Shown here: one piece after another, positions 9,281 to 23,163 of the stretch | How the letters are laid out: each line of letters begins with the position of its first letter | Position numbering within the stretch: the stretch's first letter is position 1 | Assembly: GCF_004115925.1 (NCBI RefSeq) | Contig: NZ_SDDX01000013.1 | Coordinates: forward strand, 1 to 64,000 | DNA: 64,000 bases | Direction: 5' to 3' | Origin: Lelliottia nimipressuralis | Lineage (GTDB): Bacteria; Pseudomonadota; Gammaproteobacteria; Enterobacterales; Enterobacteriaceae | The notes under the pieces: model-generated | The model's input: the letters and a program-made list of their open reading frames with translations, nothing else | Database searches by the model: none | Told to the model about the DNA's origin: nothing | Translations under genes and position numbers: made by a program

Positions 9281-12200
9281 TTAGTCAAACTCCAGTTCCA
9301 CCTGCTCCGAACCAATGAGGCCACGGAGATCGTTAAGTAAACGATCGCTCGGAGAGACACGCCACGTTGCACCAAAGCGCAACCGCGCGCGTGCATCCGC
9401 CCTCTGATAGTAGAGATGTACTGGAATGGTCCCCGATCGATGGGGTTCCAGAGACTGACGGAGTCGGTTTAAAAGCTGGTCATCAATTTGCCTGTCCGTC
9501 AGCGAGATAGCAAGCCCGCGAGCATATTTTTCCCGGGCTTCGTCAATATCCATCACTTCACGGGCCATCATTTTAAGCCCGCCGCTGAAGTCATCAAAGC
9601 TGACCTGTCCGCTGACGATAAGTATGCGGTCGTTTTCCAGCAAATGCTGGTATTTTTCCAGCGCTTCGGTGAATAACATCACCTCCAGCCGCCCGGAACG
9701 GTCATCCAGCGTACAGATGCCGATGCGATTACCGCGCTTGGTGACCATAACCCGCGCAGCAATGACGAGCCCCGCCGCCGTGGTCATTTTACCACGTTCT
9801 GTCGGATGCATGTCTTTTAGCCTGTAGCCTCCGACATAACGCTCAATTTCTTTCAGATACTGGTTGATCGGATGCCCCGTCAGGTACAACCCTAACGTCT
9901 CACGCTCCCCTTCCAGCACCGTATGTTCCGGCCACGGCTGGCAGTTGGCATATGATTGCTCAATTTGCTCAGGCTCTTCTGCCAGCACGCCAAACATATC
10001 CGCCTGACCAATCGCTTCCGCTTTTGCGTGCTGATCGGCGGCTTTCAACGCATCGCCGAGGGAATTCATCAGCGCTGCGCGATGCGGCCCGAGGCGGTCA
10101 AACGCCCCGGACATTATCAGTTTTTCCAGCACCCGGCGGTTCAGCTTTTTGGTGTCGGTACGGGCACAGAGATCGAAAAGCTCGCGGAAGTAACCGCCAT
10201 TGTTACGCGCTTCGATAATGGCTTCGATTGGGCCTTCGCCTACGCCTTTGATGGCGCCAATCCCGTAGACAATTTCACCGTCGTCGTTGACGTGGAAATG
10301 GTACATCCCGGCGTTAATATCCGGAGGCAGGATTTTCAGCCCCATGCGCCAGCATTCGTCGACCAGGCCGACCACTTTCTCGGTGTTATCCATATCGGCG
10401 GTCATTACGGCCGCCATAAATTCTGCCGGGTAGTGCGCTTTCAGCCACAGGGTTTGATACGAGACCAGCGCGTAAGCAGCAGAGTGCGATTTGTTAAATC
10501 CGTAACCGGCGAATTTCTCTACCAGGTCGAAGATTTTTATCGCCAGCTCACCGTCAACGCCACGGCTTTTCGCCCCCTCTTCAAAGGTGCCGCGCTGCTT
10601 GGCCATCTCTTCCGGCTTTTTCTTACCCATTGCACGACGCAGCATATCCGCGCCGCCAAGGGTGTAGCCGGAAAGCTCCTGAGCAATCTGCATCACCTGT
10701 TCCTGGTACAGGATAATGCCGTAGGTTGGCTCAAGAACGGGTTTCAGACACTCGTGCTGCCACTGGACGTCAGGGTAAGAGATCTCTTCGCGCCCATGCT
10801 TACGGTCGATAAAGTTATCAACCATCCCTGACTGCAACGGGCCCGGACGGAACAGGGCCACCAGTGCGATCATATCTTCGAAGCAGTCGGGCTGAAGACG
10901 TTTAATCAGATCTTTCATGCCGCGCGATTCAAGCTGGAATACCGCTGTGGTTTCCGAGCGCTGCAGCATGTCGAAGCTTTTCTTATCATCGAGCGGGATG
11001 GCGGCGATATCAATCGGCTCCAGGCCCTGTTTGGCCCGGCGCGGGTTGATCATTTTCAGCGCCCAGTCGATGATAGTGAGCGTTCGCAAACCAAGGAAGT
11101 CGAACTTCACCAGGCCCGCGTACTCCACGTCGTTCTTATCAAACTGCGTGACCGGATGTTGCCCTGATTCATCGCAATACAGCGGGGCAAAATCAGTGAT
11201 TTTAGTCGGCGCGATGACCACGCCACCGGCGTGTTTACCGGCGTTACGCGTGACACCTTCCAGCTTTCGCGCCATGTCGATCAGCGCTTTTACCTCTTCG
11301 TCAGCTTCGTAGATTTCCGGCAGCTGAGGTTCCGCTTCAAAGGCTTTCGCCAGCGTCATACCTGGATCGGGTGGCACCAGTTTGGAGATGCGATCGACAA
11401 AACCGTACGGATGGCCGAGCACGCGTCCCACGTCGCGGATAACCGCTTTCGCCGCCATCGTGCCGAAGGTAATGATCTGCGATACCGCGTCACGACCGTA
11501 CATGTCCGCAACGTGCTCAATCACCTGGTCGCGTTTCTCCATGCAGAAGTCAACGTCGAAGTCGGGCATCGAAACACGTTCCGGGTTAAGGAAACGTTCA
11601 AACAGCAGGTCGAATTCCAGCGGATCGAGGTCGGTGATTTTGAGCGCGTAGGCGACAAGTGAACCCGCACCGGAACCACGCCCAGGGCCTACCGGCACGC
11701 CGTTATCCTTCGACCACTGGATAAACTCCATAACGATCAGGAAGTAGCCGGGGAACCCCATCTGGTTAATCACCTGGAGTTCAATATCCAGGCGCTCATC
11801 GTAGGCCGGGCGTTTTTCGGCGCGTTCGGCCGGATCCGGGAACAGGAATTCGAGACGCTCTTCCAGACCCTCTTTCGATTTCACCACGAGGAAATCTTCG
11901 GTGGTCATATCACCGGTCGGGAATTGCGGCAGGAAGTATTCGCCTAAACGAACAGTGACGTTACAACGGCGGGCAATTTCGACGCTGTTTTCCAGCGCTT
12001 CCGGAATGTCGGCAAACAGTTCACACATTTCGTCTTCGTTGCGCATGTACTGCTGCGACGAATAGTTACGCGGACGCTTGGGATCGTCGAGAGTAAAACC
12101 ATCGTGGATGGCCACGCGGATCTCGTGCGCATCAAAGTCGCCAGGCTCAAGGAAACGCACGTCGTTGGTCGCGACGACGGGCAGACCGCGTTCTTCCGCA

Positions 12201-12763
12201 AGGGCCACCGCCGCATGCAGATAGCTCTCTTCATCAGGACGACCGGTGCGGATCAGCTCAAGATAGAAACGATCCGCGAAGTGTTCTTCATAAAATGCAA
12301 CGCACTGATCCACCAATGCGCTATTGCCGCGCAGCAGGCTTTTGCCCACATCGCCCAGGCGGCCACCGGAGATCAGCAGTAAGCCTTCGTTCAGCTCTGC
12401 CAGCCACTCGCGGTCGATCCACGGACCCGCCGCGCCGTAGCCGCGCTGGTAGGCGCGGGAAATCAGCAGCGTCAGGTTCTGGTAGCCGGTGTTATTCATG
12501 GCTAACACGGAAATCTGCGTCAGCTCATCACCAATCAGATCGCACTGGACGTGAAAATCCGCACCGACAATCGGCTTCAGGCCGGAGCCGTGCGCCGTTC
12601 CGTAGAACTTCACCAGACCGCATAAGTTGGTGAAATCGGTGATCGCCAGCGCAGGCATGCCAAGGGAGGCCGCCTTTTTTACCAGCGGCCCGGTCTTCGC
12701 CAGCCCATCAATCATGGAGTAGTCGCTATGCACCCGCAGGTGTACGAAACGTGGTTCAGCCAT
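9281..12763 (-). CDS. dnaE: DNA polymerase III alpha subunit
   Basis: The catalytic subunit of the replicative polymerase, a family C polymerase of 1160 residues exactly as in E. coli. In order: N-terminal PHP domain ([17 protein letters not shown]), palm with the catalytic Asp pair in PDFDVDF near residues 401-403 and a third Asp near 555 ([10 protein letters not shown]), fingers, beta-clamp binding region, OB fold (about residues 990-1070) and C-terminal tau-binding domain. It lies between rnhB and accA in the macromolecular-synthesis cluster. The frame is intact. Confidence 0.99.
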   Translation of the reverse strand: MAEPRFVHLRVHSDYSMIDGLAKTGPLVKKAASLGMPALAITDFTNLCGLVKFYGTAHGSGLKPIVGADFHVQCDLIGDELTQISVLAMNNTGYQNLTLLISRAYQRGYGAAGPWIDREWLAELNEGLLLISGGRLGDVGKSLLRGNSALVDQCVAFYEEHFADRFYLELIRTGRPDEESYLHAAVALAEERGLPVVATNDVRFLEPGDFDAHEIRVAIHDGFTLDDPKRPRNYSSQQYMRNEDEMCELFADIPEALENSVEIARRCNVTVRLGEYFLPQFPTGDMTTEDFLVVKSKEGLEERLEFLFPDPAERAEKRPAYDERLDIELQVINQMGFPGYFLIVMEFIQWSKDNGVPVGPGRGSGAGSLVAYALKITDLDPLEFDLLFERFLNPERVSMPDFDVDFCMEKRDQVIEHVADMYGRDAVSQIITFGTMAAKAVIRDVGRVLGHPYGFVDRISKLVPPDPGMTLAKAFEAEPQLPEIYEADEEVKALIDMARKLEGVTRNAGKHAGGVVIAPTKITDFAPLYCDESGQHPVTQFDKNDVEYAGLVKFDFLGLRTLTIIDWALKMINPRRAKQGLEPIDIAAIPLDDKKSFDMLQRSETTAVFQLESRGMKDLIKRLQPDCFEDMIALVALFRPGPLQSGMVDNFIDRKHGREEISYPDVQWQHECLKPVLEPTYGIILYQEQVMQIAQELSGYTLGGADMLRRAMGKKKPEEMAKQRGTFEEGAKSRGVDGELAIKIFDLVEKFAGYGFNKSHSAAYALVSYQTLWLKAHYPAEFMAAVMTADMDNTEKVVGLVDECWRMGLKILPPDINAGMYHFHVNDDGEIVYGIGAIKGVGEGPIEAIIEARNNGGYFRELFDLCARTDTKKLNRRVLEKLIMSGAFDRLGPHRAALMNSLGDALKAADQHAKAEAIGQADMFGVLAEEPEQIEQSYANCQPWPEHTVLEGERETLGLYLTGHPINQYLKEIERYVGGYRLKDMHPTERGKMTTAAGLVIAARVMVTKRGNRIGICTLDDRSGRLEVMLFTEALEKYQHLLENDRILIVSGQVSFDDFSGGLKMMAREVMDIDEAREKYARGLAISLTDRQIDDQLLNRLRQSLEPHRSGTIPVHLYYQRADARARLRFGATWRVSPSDRLLNDLRGLIGSEQVELEFD

Positions 12764-12801
12764 CTTCAGATTCCGCGTTACTTAATTACTTGCGTATTGA
12801 T

Positions 12802-13398
12802 TCAGGACACCAGTCCCAGTGCGCGTTTCACCGGACCAAAACTGCGCCGATGATGTTCAGTTGCGCCGTGTTCAGCCAGTCTTTCCAAATGGAAAGCGGT
12901 TGGATATCCCTTGTGCTGGGCAAAGCCATACTGGGGAAAGGTGAGGTCCAGCGCGGCCATTTCGGCATCGCGCGTGACTTTGGCAATGATAGACGCTGCG
13001 CTGATTTCAGCCACACGGCTATCGCCCTTCACCACCGCCATCGATGGCATAGGTAGCGCAGGACAACGGTTTCCGTCGATCAGCACATATTCAGGGACAA
13101 TATTCAGCCCGGCAACGGCGCGCTGCATCGCCAGCATCGTGGCATGCAAAATGTTCAGCGTGTCGATCTCTTCTGGCTCGGCGCGGCCTAAGCTCCACGC
13201 CAGCGCTTTTTCTTTGATCTCATCGAACAGCGCCAGGCGGCGTTTTTCAGAAAGCTTTTTTGAGTCGTTCAGCCCGACAATCGGGCGAGCCGGATCGAGG
13301 ATCACGGCAGCGGTCACTACCGCACCCACCAGCGGACCGCGTCCAACTTCGTCCACACCCGCAACCAGGTGCGTGTGAGGATAAACAAATTCCATCAT
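12802..13398 (-). CDS. rnhB: Ribonuclease HII
   Basis: RNase HII nicks 5' of single ribonucleotides in DNA and starts ribonucleotide excision repair. The 198-residue protein shows the type 2 active site: Asp16-Glu17 in GVDEVGRG and a further Asp near residue 108 in LIDGNRCP. Two adjacent ATGs open the frame (13398 and 13395). The first overlaps the lpxB stop by four bases, so translation is probably coupled. Confidence 0.97.
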   Translation of the reverse strand: MMEFVYPHTHLVAGVDEVGRGPLVGAVVTAAVILDPARPIVGLNDSKKLSEKRRLALFDEIKEKALAWSLGRAEPEEIDTLNILHATMLAMQRAVAGLNIVPEYVLIDGNRCPALPMPSMAVVKGDSRVAEISAASIIAKVTRDAEMAALDLTFPQYGFAQHKGYPTAFHLERLAEHGATEHHRRSFGPVKRALGLVS

Positions 13399-14543
13399 TT
13401 TGCTAACTCCAGCACCGCATCAGCCGCCTGCTCATCGGCATTACAGCGGATCTGCTGATGCAACTCCCGGAAAGTGTCATGCATCTGGTGGCTGGTTTTG
13501 CCGTCTGCCAGCAAGGGCAGCAGCGCATCAGCTAATGCCTGAGGCTGACACTCATCCTGCAGTAACTCTTTCACCAGCTCGCGCCCGGCAAGCAGGTTTG
13601 GTAATGAGACATAATCCGTTTTCACCAGACGTTTCGCCAGCCAGAAGGTGAACGGCTTCATGCGATAACCCACTACCATCGGACATTTCGCGAGCATGCA
13701 TTCCAGCGCCGCAGTTCCCGAGGCCAGCAGCGCAGCGTCGCTGGCGAACATCGCCTCGCGGCCTTTGCCATCCAGAAGGTGGATGTGCAGATCAGGGGCC
13801 ACTTCGGCTTTGATACGCTCGAACTGCTCGCGGCGTTTGGCATTTACCAGCGGCACAACGACTTCAAGATCGGGGTAAGTCTGGCGAAGGATTTGCGCCG
13901 TTTTCAAGAAATCGGCGCTGAGCATTTCCACTTCAGCACCGCGACTTCCCGGCAACAGGGCCAGGCAGTGGGCGTCGTGCGGAATGCCAAGAATATCGCG
14001 CGCCGCGTTTTTATCCGGATCCAGCGGCATGGCGTCTGCCATGGTGTGGCCGATAAAGCGGCAGGGAACATTGAATCTATCGTAAAACGCTTTTTCGAAA
14101 GGCAGAAAAGCAAGCACCAAATCGGTCGATCTGCCTATTTTGAAAACACGTTTCTGTCGCCACGCCCAGACGGACGGACTGACGTAGTGGATCGTTTTGA
14201 TACCCTGCTTTTTCAGGTTCCCTTCGAGGGTAATATTGAAATCAGGGGCATCGATCCCGACGAACACATCGGGTTTGAGATCGGTAAAACGACGGGTGAG
14301 ATCGGCGCGGATGTGCAGCAGGCGGCGTAAACGGCCTAGCACTTCAACAATGCCCATCACCGCCAGCTCTTCCATTTCGTACCAGGCTTCACAGCCTTCG
14401 GCCTGCATCAGCGGGCCTGCCACGCCGACAAAGCGGGCATTGGGTACGCGAGCCTTGAGTGCGCGGATAAGACCTGCACCAAGAATATCGCCGGAGGTTT
14501 CTCCGGCGACCAGGGCTATCGTTAATGGACGATTGTCGACCAT
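13395..14543 (-). CDS. lpxB: Lipid-A-disaccharide synthase
   Basis: LpxB joins UDP-2,3-diacylglucosamine and lipid X into the beta-1,6 disaccharide of lipid A at the inner membrane, with release of UDP. It is a 382-residue GT19 family glycosyltransferase with the N-terminal [12 protein letters not shown] motif and a C-terminal nucleotide-binding half containing LASGTAALE. Start and stop codons interlock with neighbours: its ATG shares one base with the lpxA stop (TAATG) and its end overlaps rnhB. Confidence 0.98.
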   Translation of the reverse strand: MVDNRPLTIALVAGETSGDILGAGLIRALKARVPNARFVGVAGPLMQAEGCEAWYEMEELAVMGIVEVLGRLRRLLHIRADLTRRFTDLKPDVFVGIDAPDFNITLEGNLKKQGIKTIHYVSPSVWAWRQKRVFKIGRSTDLVLAFLPFEKAFYDRFNVPCRFIGHTMADAMPLDPDKNAARDILGIPHDAHCLALLPGSRGAEVEMLSADFLKTAQILRQTYPDLEVVVPLVNAKRREQFERIKAEVAPDLHIHLLDGKGREAMFASDAALLASGTAALECMLAKCPMVVGYRMKPFTFWLAKRLVKTDYVSLPNLLAGRELVKELLQDECQPQALADALLPLLADGKTSHQMHDTFRELHQQIRCNADEQAADAVLELAK

Positions 14544-15331
14544 TAACGGATCAGACCGCGAGTTGAGCGTTCAAAGAACTCGGTGAACGCTTTCACTTCA
14601 GGGTGCTGTTCTGCCAGCTCTGCAACTTCTGGCTTGGCCTCTTCCAGCGTTTTACCGCTACGGTACAACAGTTTGTACGCGTTGCGGATCGCGGTAATCG
14701 CTTCGCGGCTAAAGCCACGACGCTTGAGACCTTCAATGTTGACGCCAAACGGCGTCGCATGGTTGCCCTGCGCAATCACATACGGTGGGACATCCTGCGC
14801 CACACCGGAGCAACCGCCGACCATCACGTGTGCACCAATGATGCAGAATTGATGGACTGCGGTCATGCCGCCAATGATTGCGAAATCGTCAACCGATACG
14901 TGTCCTGCCAGCGTTGCGTTGTTGGCGAGGATACAGCGGCTGCCCACAGTACAGTCGTGCGCGATATGCGCGTTGACCATAAAGAGGTTGTCGCTGCCCA
15001 CCTTCGTCAATCCACCACCCTGTACTGTGCCACGATGAATGGTGACGCTTTCGCGAATGCGGTTGCGATCGCCGATTTCCACACGGGTCGGTTCGCCAGC
15101 ATATTTCAGATCCTGGTTCACTTCGCCAATGGAGGCAAACTGATAGATCTCATTATCGCGGCCAATGGTCGTATGACCATTCACCACCACGTGAGATTTC
15201 AGTACGGTACCCTCGCCAATAACGACATGGGGTCCGACAATACAAAAAGGACCAATGTGGGCGTTAGCACCAATTACGGCGCCCTCTTCCACAATGGCGG
15301 TTGGATGAATAAAGGCGGATTTATCAATCAC
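14543..15331 (-). CDS. lpxA: UDP-N-acetylglucosamine acyltransferase
   Basis: Catalyses the first step of lipid A synthesis, transfer of R-3-hydroxymyristate from acyl carrier protein to the 3-OH of UDP-GlcNAc. The 262-residue protein is a left-handed beta helix built from hexapeptide repeats ([20 protein letters not shown]) with the catalytic His near residue 125 (VNAHIAHDC). It starts with GTG at 15331, three bases after fabZ, as in E. coli. It acts before LpxD and LpxB in the same operon. Confidence 0.98.
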   Translation of the reverse strand: MIDKSAFIHPTAIVEEGAVIGANAHIGPFCIVGPHVVIGEGTVLKSHVVVNGHTTIGRDNEIYQFASIGEVNQDLKYAGEPTRVEIGDRNRIRESVTIHRGTVQGGGLTKVGSDNLFMVNAHIAHDCTVGSRCILANNATLAGHVSVDDFAIIGGMTAVHQFCIIGAHVMVGGCSGVAQDVPPYVIAQGNHATPFGVNIEGLKRRGFSREAITAIRNAYKLLYRSGKTLEEAKPEVAELAEQHPEVKAFTEFFERSTRGLIR

Positions 15332-15334
15332 GTA

Positions 15335-15790
15335 TCAGGCCTCCCGGCTACGCGCACACATCATGGTCGCTTCGCAAACAACTTTGCCGTCAACCAGCGC
15401 AACGCCTTTGAAGCGCGTCAGGCCACGGCGCGTTTTTTCAAAAGTCACTTCCATGATCATCTGATCACCAGGCACGACTGGGCGCTTAAAGCGCGCTTCA
15501 TCAATACCCGCGAAGTAATACAGTTCACCTGGCTCCAGTTTACCGACGCTTTTAAACGCCAGAATACCGGTAGCCTGTGCCATCGCTTCCAGGATCAACA
15601 CACCCGGGAAGATAGGTTTACCAGGGAAATGTCCCTGGAAGAATGGCTCATTTACAGAGACATTTTTCACTGCGCGCAGAAAACGACCTTCTTCAAAATC
15701 CAGCACACGATCTACCAGCAAAAACGGGTAGCGGTGCGGCAGAAGCTCTAAAATCTCTTCAATATGCAGAGTATGAGTGTCGGTAGTCAA
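15335..15790 (-). CDS. fabZ: 3-hydroxyacyl-ACP dehydratase FabZ
   Basis: Dehydrates 3-hydroxyacyl-ACP in fatty-acid elongation, competing with LpxA for hydroxymyristoyl-ACP, which explains its place in the lipid A operon. The 151-residue hot-dog protein has catalytic His54 ([11 protein letters not shown]) and Glu68 (LILEAMAQ). The start is an unusual TTG at 15790, which is also the start used in E. coli. About 100 bases with a hairpin separate it from lpxD. Confidence 0.97.
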   Translation of the reverse strand: MTTDTHTLHIEEILELLPHRYPFLLVDRVLDFEEGRFLRAVKNVSVNEPFFQGHFPGKPIFPGVLILEAMAQATGILAFKSVGKLEPGELYYFAGIDEARFKRPVVPGDQMIMEVTFEKTRRGLTRFKGVALVDGKVVCEATMMCARSREA

Positions 15791-15832
15791 AATACTCTTC
15801 CTGTCAAAATTTACTGAATAGCAATAATAACA

Positions 15833-15866
15833 CGGCCTGCCGGTTTATAAGAAAGCCGACAGGCCG
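15833..15866. repeat. Hairpin in the lpxD-fabZ gap
   Basis: Outer arms CGGCCTG (15833-15839) and CAGGCCG (15860-15866), with an inner CGG/CCG pairing, lie in the only sizeable gap between lpxD and lpxB. No clear U-run follows on the minus strand, so processing, mRNA stability or partial attenuation are more likely than full termination. Confidence 0.55.
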
Positions 15867-15894
15867 GGAAATTTAGCGTTATAGGGATGAACGT

Positions 15895-16920
15895 TTAGTC
15901 TTGTTGATCGATTTTGCGCTCAATCGCTTTGAGACGCTTGCTCATATCATCAATGTTCATCACCAGAGCTGCGGTTTTACGCCACACTTTGTTCGGTTGC
16001 AGCGGAATGCCGGAGGAATAGACACCAGGCTCAGTGATAGGACGCATCACCATACCCATGCCTGTCACCGTGACCTTGTCGCATATTTCCATATGCCCAT
16101 TGATCACGCTGGCACCACCGATCATGCAGTAACGGCCAATTTTCAGACTGCCTGCCATGATCACGCCACCTGCAACAGCTGTATTGTCGCCAATCACAAC
16201 GTTATGCGCAATCTGACATTGGTTATCAATGATAACACCATTACCAATGATGGTGTCGTCGAGGGCACCGCGGTCAATCGTTGTGCATGCGCCGATCTCA
16301 ACGCGATCGCCGATAATTACCCGGCCGAGCTGAGGGATCTTAATCCAGTTACCACGATCGTTGGCATAACCAAACCCGTCCGAACCGATCACGGTACTGG
16401 ACTGGATCAGGCAATTTTCGCCGATTTCGATCTCATGATAGACGGTCACATTGGCCCATAAACGGGAGCCTGCACCAATTTTAGTCTGTTTACCCACGAA
16501 ACAACCCGCGCCAATCACCACGTTATCACCGAGAACAACATCGGATTCGATAACGGCATTCGGGCCAATTGCAACGTTATTACCCAGCTTCGCCGTCGGA
16601 TCAATGACTGCACTGGCAGCAATGTTCTGCGCCGGCTGCGGCGTGGTATCAAGAATTTGAGCCATACGCGCGTAAGTCAGGTAGGGATTTTTTACTACCA
16701 GTGCGCTTGTCGTGGCAAACGGAAGGTCGTCCTGCGTCAGAACGACAGCAGACGCCTGGCATTGAGCCAGGTGCTCACGGTACTTCGGGCTTACCATGAA
16801 CGTTATTGTGCCTGCTTTAGCAGATTGCATGGACGCAACAGCGGTGATGACGATATCGCCATCACCGTGTAATTCTGCATCCAACTGCTGAGCGAGATCA
16901 GCCAGTCGAATTGAAGGCAT
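15895..16920 (-). CDS. lpxD: UDP-3-O-(3-hydroxymyristoyl)glucosamine N-acyltransferase
   Basis: Adds the second (N-linked) hydroxymyristoyl chain in lipid A synthesis, after LpxA and LpxC. The 341-residue protein has an N-terminal uridine-binding domain (about 1-100), a hexapeptide-repeat left-handed beta helix (about 105-300) with the catalytic His near 239 in [10 protein letters not shown], and a C-terminal helix. It begins three bases after the skp stop. The pairing of skp with lpxD is conserved in enterobacteria. Confidence 0.98.
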   Translation of the reverse strand: MPSIRLADLAQQLDAELHGDGDIVITAVASMQSAKAGTITFMVSPKYREHLAQCQASAVVLTQDDLPFATTSALVVKNPYLTYARMAQILDTTPQPAQNIAASAVIDPTAKLGNNVAIGPNAVIESDVVLGDNVVIGAGCFVGKQTKIGAGSRLWANVTVYHEIEIGENCLIQSSTVIGSDGFGYANDRGNWIKIPQLGRVIIGDRVEIGACTTIDRGALDDTIIGNGVIIDNQCQIAHNVVIGDNTAVAGGVIMAGSLKIGRYCMIGGASVINGHMEICDKVTVTGMGMVMRPITEPGVYSSGIPLQPNKVWRKTAALVMNIDDMSKRLKAIERKIDQQD

Positions 16921-16923
16921 TAC

Positions 16924-17418
16924 TTATTTAACCTGTTTCAGTACATCAGCAGTGATGTCTTTCACATCGCTACTGTTGAAAGCAACGGCATTCGCATCAA
17001 CAACCAGATCGATGTTCTGATCCGCTGCAACAGCTTTCACAGCAGACTGAATACGAGTTACCAGTTTGCCACGCTCTTCGTTAGAACGACGCTGACGATC
17101 CTGCTCGAAAGCCTGTGCTTTCTGAGAGAAAGTCTGACGCTGTGCCATTACGTCTTTTTCCAGCTTGCTACGGTCGCTCGCTTTCATGGTAGAACCATCA
17201 CGCTGCAGACGCTGCATTTTGGACTGAAGATCGTTTTCCATACCTTGCAGTTCACCAGCACGGCCTTTGAATTCGTTTTCCAGAGTCGCAGAAACACCCG
17301 TTTTCTGGGCTACCTGCTGGAAAAGATTACCCATGTTGACGATTGCAATTTTGTCCGCTGCCTGAGCAGAAGTCACCATTGCCAAACCCAGACCTGCAGC
17401 TAATAACCACTTTTTCAC
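16924..17418 (-). CDS. skp: Periplasmic chaperone Skp
   Basis: Skp (OmpH/HlpA) is a trimeric jellyfish-shaped chaperone that holds unfolded outer-membrane proteins in the periplasm on their way to the Bam complex. I use the GTG at 17418, placed behind AAGGAG, giving a signal peptide [20 protein letters not shown] with cleavage before ADKIAIVN and 164 residues in all. The open frame extends upstream but without homology. The middle of the mature protein is highly charged and helical (tentacles). It lies between bamA and lpxD. Confidence 0.97.
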   Translation of the reverse strand: MKKWLLAAGLGLAMVTSAQAADKIAIVNMGNLFQQVAQKTGVSATLENEFKGRAGELQGMENDLQSKMQRLQRDGSTMKASDRSKLEKDVMAQRQTFSQKAQAFEQDRQRRSNEERGKLVTRIQSAVKAVAADQNIDLVVDANAVAFNSSDVKDITADVLKQVK

Positions 17419-17540
17419 AATAAACTCCTTACCATCCCATTGGTACCCGAAGGTACCGTTCTTTGCGTGGCAAGGCGATCGTCTATGCGATCGCCGGTTG
17501 TCAGCGCTACACTGCCAACGCATTCCATTGCAACGGATAA

Positions 17541-19976
<2,436 letters not shown>

Positions 19977-19989
19977 CTAACTATCTCTC

Positions 19990-21342
19990 TTACAACCGAG
20001 AGAAATCATTGAAAAGCGCAAGCCCCATTAACAGCACTAGCAGTATCGAGCCAATGCGATAACTAAAGTCTTGAACTCGCTCGGATACCGGTCCACCTTT
20101 TAGCTTTTCGATCGCTAAAAACAGCAGATGCCCCCCGTCTAATACGGGAAGCGGGAACAGGTTGATTATCCCGAGGTTCACGCTAATGAGCGCGAGAAAC
20201 ATGAGATAGTAAATCACCCCGAATTCCGCTGACATCCCAGCCCCTTGAGCGATAGAAATCGGCCCACTGAGGTTGTTCAGTTTTACGTCACCGGTAATCA
20301 ATTTCCCCAACATGTTGACCGTCAGCTTCATCAGTTGCCATGTTTTATCCGTGGCTTCAAGGATGGCGCTGAACGGCCCATACTGGCGTATTGTCTTGTA
20401 CTCATCTGGCAGCGGAATCACTTTGGGCACTACGCCCGCAAATCCTTCTGCCTTACCACCGCCCGGTTTGGTGTCCGGGATTAGCGTCAAGGAGAGCGGA
20501 CTCCCCTGTCGTTCGATCTCAACTGCCAGCGGTGTGCCAGGATTATCGCGCACCAGAATAACAAACGTCATCCATTGTGTTAACGGTTGACCATCGACTT
20601 TAACGATCCTGTCGCCCGCTTGCAAACCTGCTTTACTCGCCGCCGAGTCAGCCTGCACTTCAGCTAACACCGGTTCGATCTGCGCACCGCGTGGGCGAAT
20701 GCCCAATGCCGCAACCGGATCTTCTTTATCTGGCTCAAACGCCCAGTGACGCAAATCGAGGACTTTATCCTGACGCTGACTGGCACCAAAGGGTGAAACA
20801 GTGATGGTGGTCTGGTCATCGCCGATTTTAGAAACCAATTGCAGCCTGACAGCTTCCCAATCAGGGGTTTCGATACCATCGATCGCTTTAAGTTCCATGC
20901 CCGGTGCAATTTGCGCCGTCGCGGCGATGGAGTTGGCGGTTATTTCACCAACAACCGGACGAACACCAGGGACACCGATGATAAACACCAGCCAATAGGC
21001 GAAAATGGCGAAGATGAAGTTCGCTACCGGACCGGCAGCAATGATGGCGGCGCGCTGGCCGACGGTTTTGTTGTTGAAGGCGTAGTGTCGCATCTCAGGC
21101 GCAACAGGCTCTACGCGCTCATCCAGCATTTTTACGTAGCCGCCGAGCGGGATCAGCGCAATGACAAACTCAGTACCATGGCGATCAGTGCGACGCCAAA
21201 GCGCTTTACCGAAGCCAATCGAAAAACGCTCGACCCGCACACCGCAACGCCGCGCAACCCAGAAATGGCCAAATTCGTGCACAGTGATGAGTACACCAAG
21301 TGCAACAATGAACGCCGCCAGATTCCATAGGATGCTCAGCAT
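19990..21342 (-). CDS. rseP: Site-2 intramembrane protease RseP
   Basis: RseP cuts the transmembrane segment of the anti-sigma factor RseA after DegS, freeing sigma-E; it also clears signal-peptide remnants. The 450-residue metalloprotease has the zinc motif HEFGH at residues 22-26 in the first membrane helix, two central PDZ domains (about 125-310) and the LDGGH motif near 402 in a later helix. The ATG at 21342 reproduces the E. coli N-terminus; an earlier in-frame ATG would add 15 unrelated residues. Lying just upstream of bamA, it joins stress signalling to the outer-membrane assembly genes. Confidence 0.98.
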   Translation of the reverse strand: MLSILWNLAAFIVALGVLITVHEFGHFWVARRCGVRVERFSIGFGKALWRRTDRHGTEFVIALIPLGGYVKMLDERVEPVAPEMRHYAFNNKTVGQRAAIIAAGPVANFIFAIFAYWLVFIIGVPGVRPVVGEITANSIAATAQIAPGMELKAIDGIETPDWEAVRLQLVSKIGDDQTTITVSPFGASQRQDKVLDLRHWAFEPDKEDPVAALGIRPRGAQIEPVLAEVQADSAASKAGLQAGDRIVKVDGQPLTQWMTFVILVRDNPGTPLAVEIERQGSPLSLTLIPDTKPGGGKAEGFAGVVPKVIPLPDEYKTIRQYGPFSAILEATDKTWQLMKLTVNMLGKLITGDVKLNNLSGPISIAQGAGMSAEFGVIYYLMFLALISVNLGIINLFPLPVLDGGHLLFLAIEKLKGGPVSERVQDFSYRIGSILLVLLMGLALFNDFSRL

Positions 21343-21353
21343 AAAACCTTCCG

Positions 21354-22211
21354 TTAAATCGTGCCAAATACCAGCAACAACAGGCATGCGAAGACCGGTA
21401 CCGCAGCCGTCAGGCTATCGATGCGATCCAGTATTCCACCATGTCCTGGGATAAGGTGACCGCTGTCTTTGATCCCTGCTTCACGCTTGAACATGCTCTC
21501 GGTTAAATCCCCAAGAACGGACGCCAGCGCGGCAAAAATAGAACAAATCAGCAGCGTGCTCGGTGCGACGTCAAGATTCGCCCACACGCCATATCCCCAG
21601 GAGATAATCGCCGCCGTAAACAGACCGCCGATGAACCCCTGCCAGGTTTTGCCAGGCGACACTTTCGGCGCCAGTTTATGTTTGCCAAAGAGTTTACCAA
21701 ACATATAGGCCCCGGAGTCAGCACCCCAGACGAGAATCATCACATAGAGCAGCCACAGTGAGCCACTGTAGTGGTTGTCGTCGTAGTGCCAGACACGCAG
21801 CACAAGCATACCCCAGAAAAAAGGAACAATTGTGAGCAGGCCGAAAATCAGGCGCAGCGTTTTAGAGTTGCGCCAGAATGTTGCAGAGCCGGGATAAAAA
21901 AGCACCAGCAGCAATGCGACAACCCACCAGCCCAGCGAGGCCCACAGGGAACCCTCAATCAGTGGCTGATGGATATTGTGATGATACTCAGGCAACAACA
22001 ACAGCATCAGCGCCAGTAACAGGCCACAGAGTACAGCCAGCCATACCCGCTGAGTGCGCGAAGTAAAGCCGCTAAGCTGCCCCCATTCCCACGCGGCGAG
22101 CATACACACCACCAGCGTGACAATGGCAAATCCCACCGGCGGCAGTAAAAACAGCGCCGCGATAACGATGGGTATTAATACAAAAGCGGAAATCAGGCGA
22201 TACTTCAGCAA
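21354..22211 (-). CDS. cdsA: Phosphatidate cytidylyltransferase
   Basis: Makes CDP-diacylglycerol from phosphatidate and CTP, the branch point of phospholipid synthesis, in the inner membrane. The 285-residue protein has about eight hydrophobic segments and the C-terminal CDS signature ([20 protein letters not shown], with metal-binding Asp nearby in GILDRIDS). The start is TTG at 22211 ([10 protein letters not shown]), with a CTG one codon later. It lies between uppS and rseP with short gaps of about 12 bases. Confidence 0.97.
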   Translation of the reverse strand: MLKYRLISAFVLIPIVIAALFLLPPVGFAIVTLVVCMLAAWEWGQLSGFTSRTQRVWLAVLCGLLLALMLLLLPEYHHNIHQPLIEGSLWASLGWWVVALLLVLFYPGSATFWRNSKTLRLIFGLLTIVPFFWGMLVLRVWHYDDNHYSGSLWLLYVMILVWGADSGAYMFGKLFGKHKLAPKVSPGKTWQGFIGGLFTAAIISWGYGVWANLDVAPSTLLICSIFAALASVLGDLTESMFKREAGIKDSGHLIPGHGGILDRIDSLTAAVPVFACLLLLVFGTI

Positions 22212-22223
22212 AAGCTACCCCCA

Positions 22224-22982
22224 TCAGACTTTTTCGGCGCCTGGCTCAGTGCCGCCGAAGCGACGCTCACGATTGGCAAAGGCATTCAGCGCACCTTCAA
22301 AGTCTTGTTCATCAAAATCGGGCCAAAGAACATCCGTAAAGTAAAGTTCGGCATAGGCAATTTGCCAAAGCAAAAAGTTACTGATTCGATGTTCTCCCCC
22401 TGTCCTAATAACCAAATCCACAGGTGCCAGTTCGTTCATGCAGATTTGCTGACCCAGCGCCTCTTCATCAATTTGGTCGGGTCTTAACAGCCCTTCCTGA
22501 ACTTGCTCAGCCAGATGCCGAACACCCTGGATAATGTCCCAACGTCCGCCGTAATTCGCCGCGATATTGAGCGTCAGACCGGTATTGTTTTCGGTCACCG
22601 CTTCCGCTTTACGAATGCGTTCCTGCAAACGTGAGTTGAAACGACTGGTATCACCGATAATGCGCAAGCGGACGTTGTGGCGGTGCAGGCTTTTTACTTC
22701 GCTGTCGAGCGCCCACACAAACAATTCCATCAACGCAGTCACTTCCTGCGGCGGTCGATTCCAGTTTTCACTGCTGAAAGCATAGAGCGTTAACGCATCA
22801 ATGCCGTTATTGGCGGCAAAAGATACGGCGCGGCGAACAGATTTCGCCCCAGCTTTATGCCCAAAGGCTCGTATCTTCCCTTGTCTTTTCGCCCAGCGGC
22901 CATTGCCATCCATGATGATTGCTACATGGCGACAGCCATGAGCTGGCAAGTTTTCGCTTATTGGTTGATTCGCAGACAACAT
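22224..22982 (-). CDS. uppS: Undecaprenyl diphosphate synthase (cis-prenyltransferase)
   Basis: Condenses farnesyl diphosphate with eight isopentenyl diphosphates into the C55 carrier lipid for peptidoglycan and O-antigen. The 252-residue protein shows the cis-prenyltransferase P-loop IIMDGNGRW with catalytic Asp25, the SSENW motif and the C-terminal RTGGEHRISNF substrate region. Also called ispU. It is the first gene after the terminator behind dxr, so a promoter is expected in the 60 bases in front of it. Confidence 0.98.
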   Translation of the reverse strand: MLSANQPISENLPAHGCRHVAIIMDGNGRWAKRQGKIRAFGHKAGAKSVRRAVSFAANNGIDALTLYAFSSENWNRPPQEVTALMELFVWALDSEVKSLHRHNVRLRIIGDTSRFNSRLQERIRKAEAVTENNTGLTLNIAANYGGRWDIIQGVRHLAEQVQEGLLRPDQIDEEALGQQICMNELAPVDLVIRTGGEHRISNFLLWQIAYAELYFTDVLWPDFDEQDFEGALNAFANRERRFGGTEPGAEKV

Positions 22983-23042
22983 AACGCGTTTTTAGTCCCT
23001 GAAAGGATTTAACGGTACTCAGGAATACTGAAGCCTTTCCAC

Positions 23043-23067
23043 AAAAAAGCCGTGTAAACCACGGCTT
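23043..23067 (-). terminator. Intrinsic terminator between dxr and uppS
   Basis: Stem AAGCCGTG/CACGGCTT with a five-base loop. On the minus strand it ends in six T, about 100 bases beyond the dxr stop and 60 bases before uppS. Confidence 0.82.
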
Positions 23068-23163
23068 ACCTGACCACTCTACGTCAAATACCAGCGATCA
23101 GGTGGCGCAGACTATATCACCGAAGCCCAACGCTAACAAATAGCACGACGACTCGTGGGTGGA

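Noticed and set aside
14603-15751. Long open frame opposite lpxA and fabZ
   Set aside because: It is antisense to two secure genes, has a low-complexity His/Asn/Thr-rich composition typical of reverse frames, and no recognisable domain. Similar antisense frames opposite degP (34279-35460), hemL (41818-42930), accA (8300-9340), ldcC (7457-8134) and mrcB (49699-50703) were rejected for the same reason.
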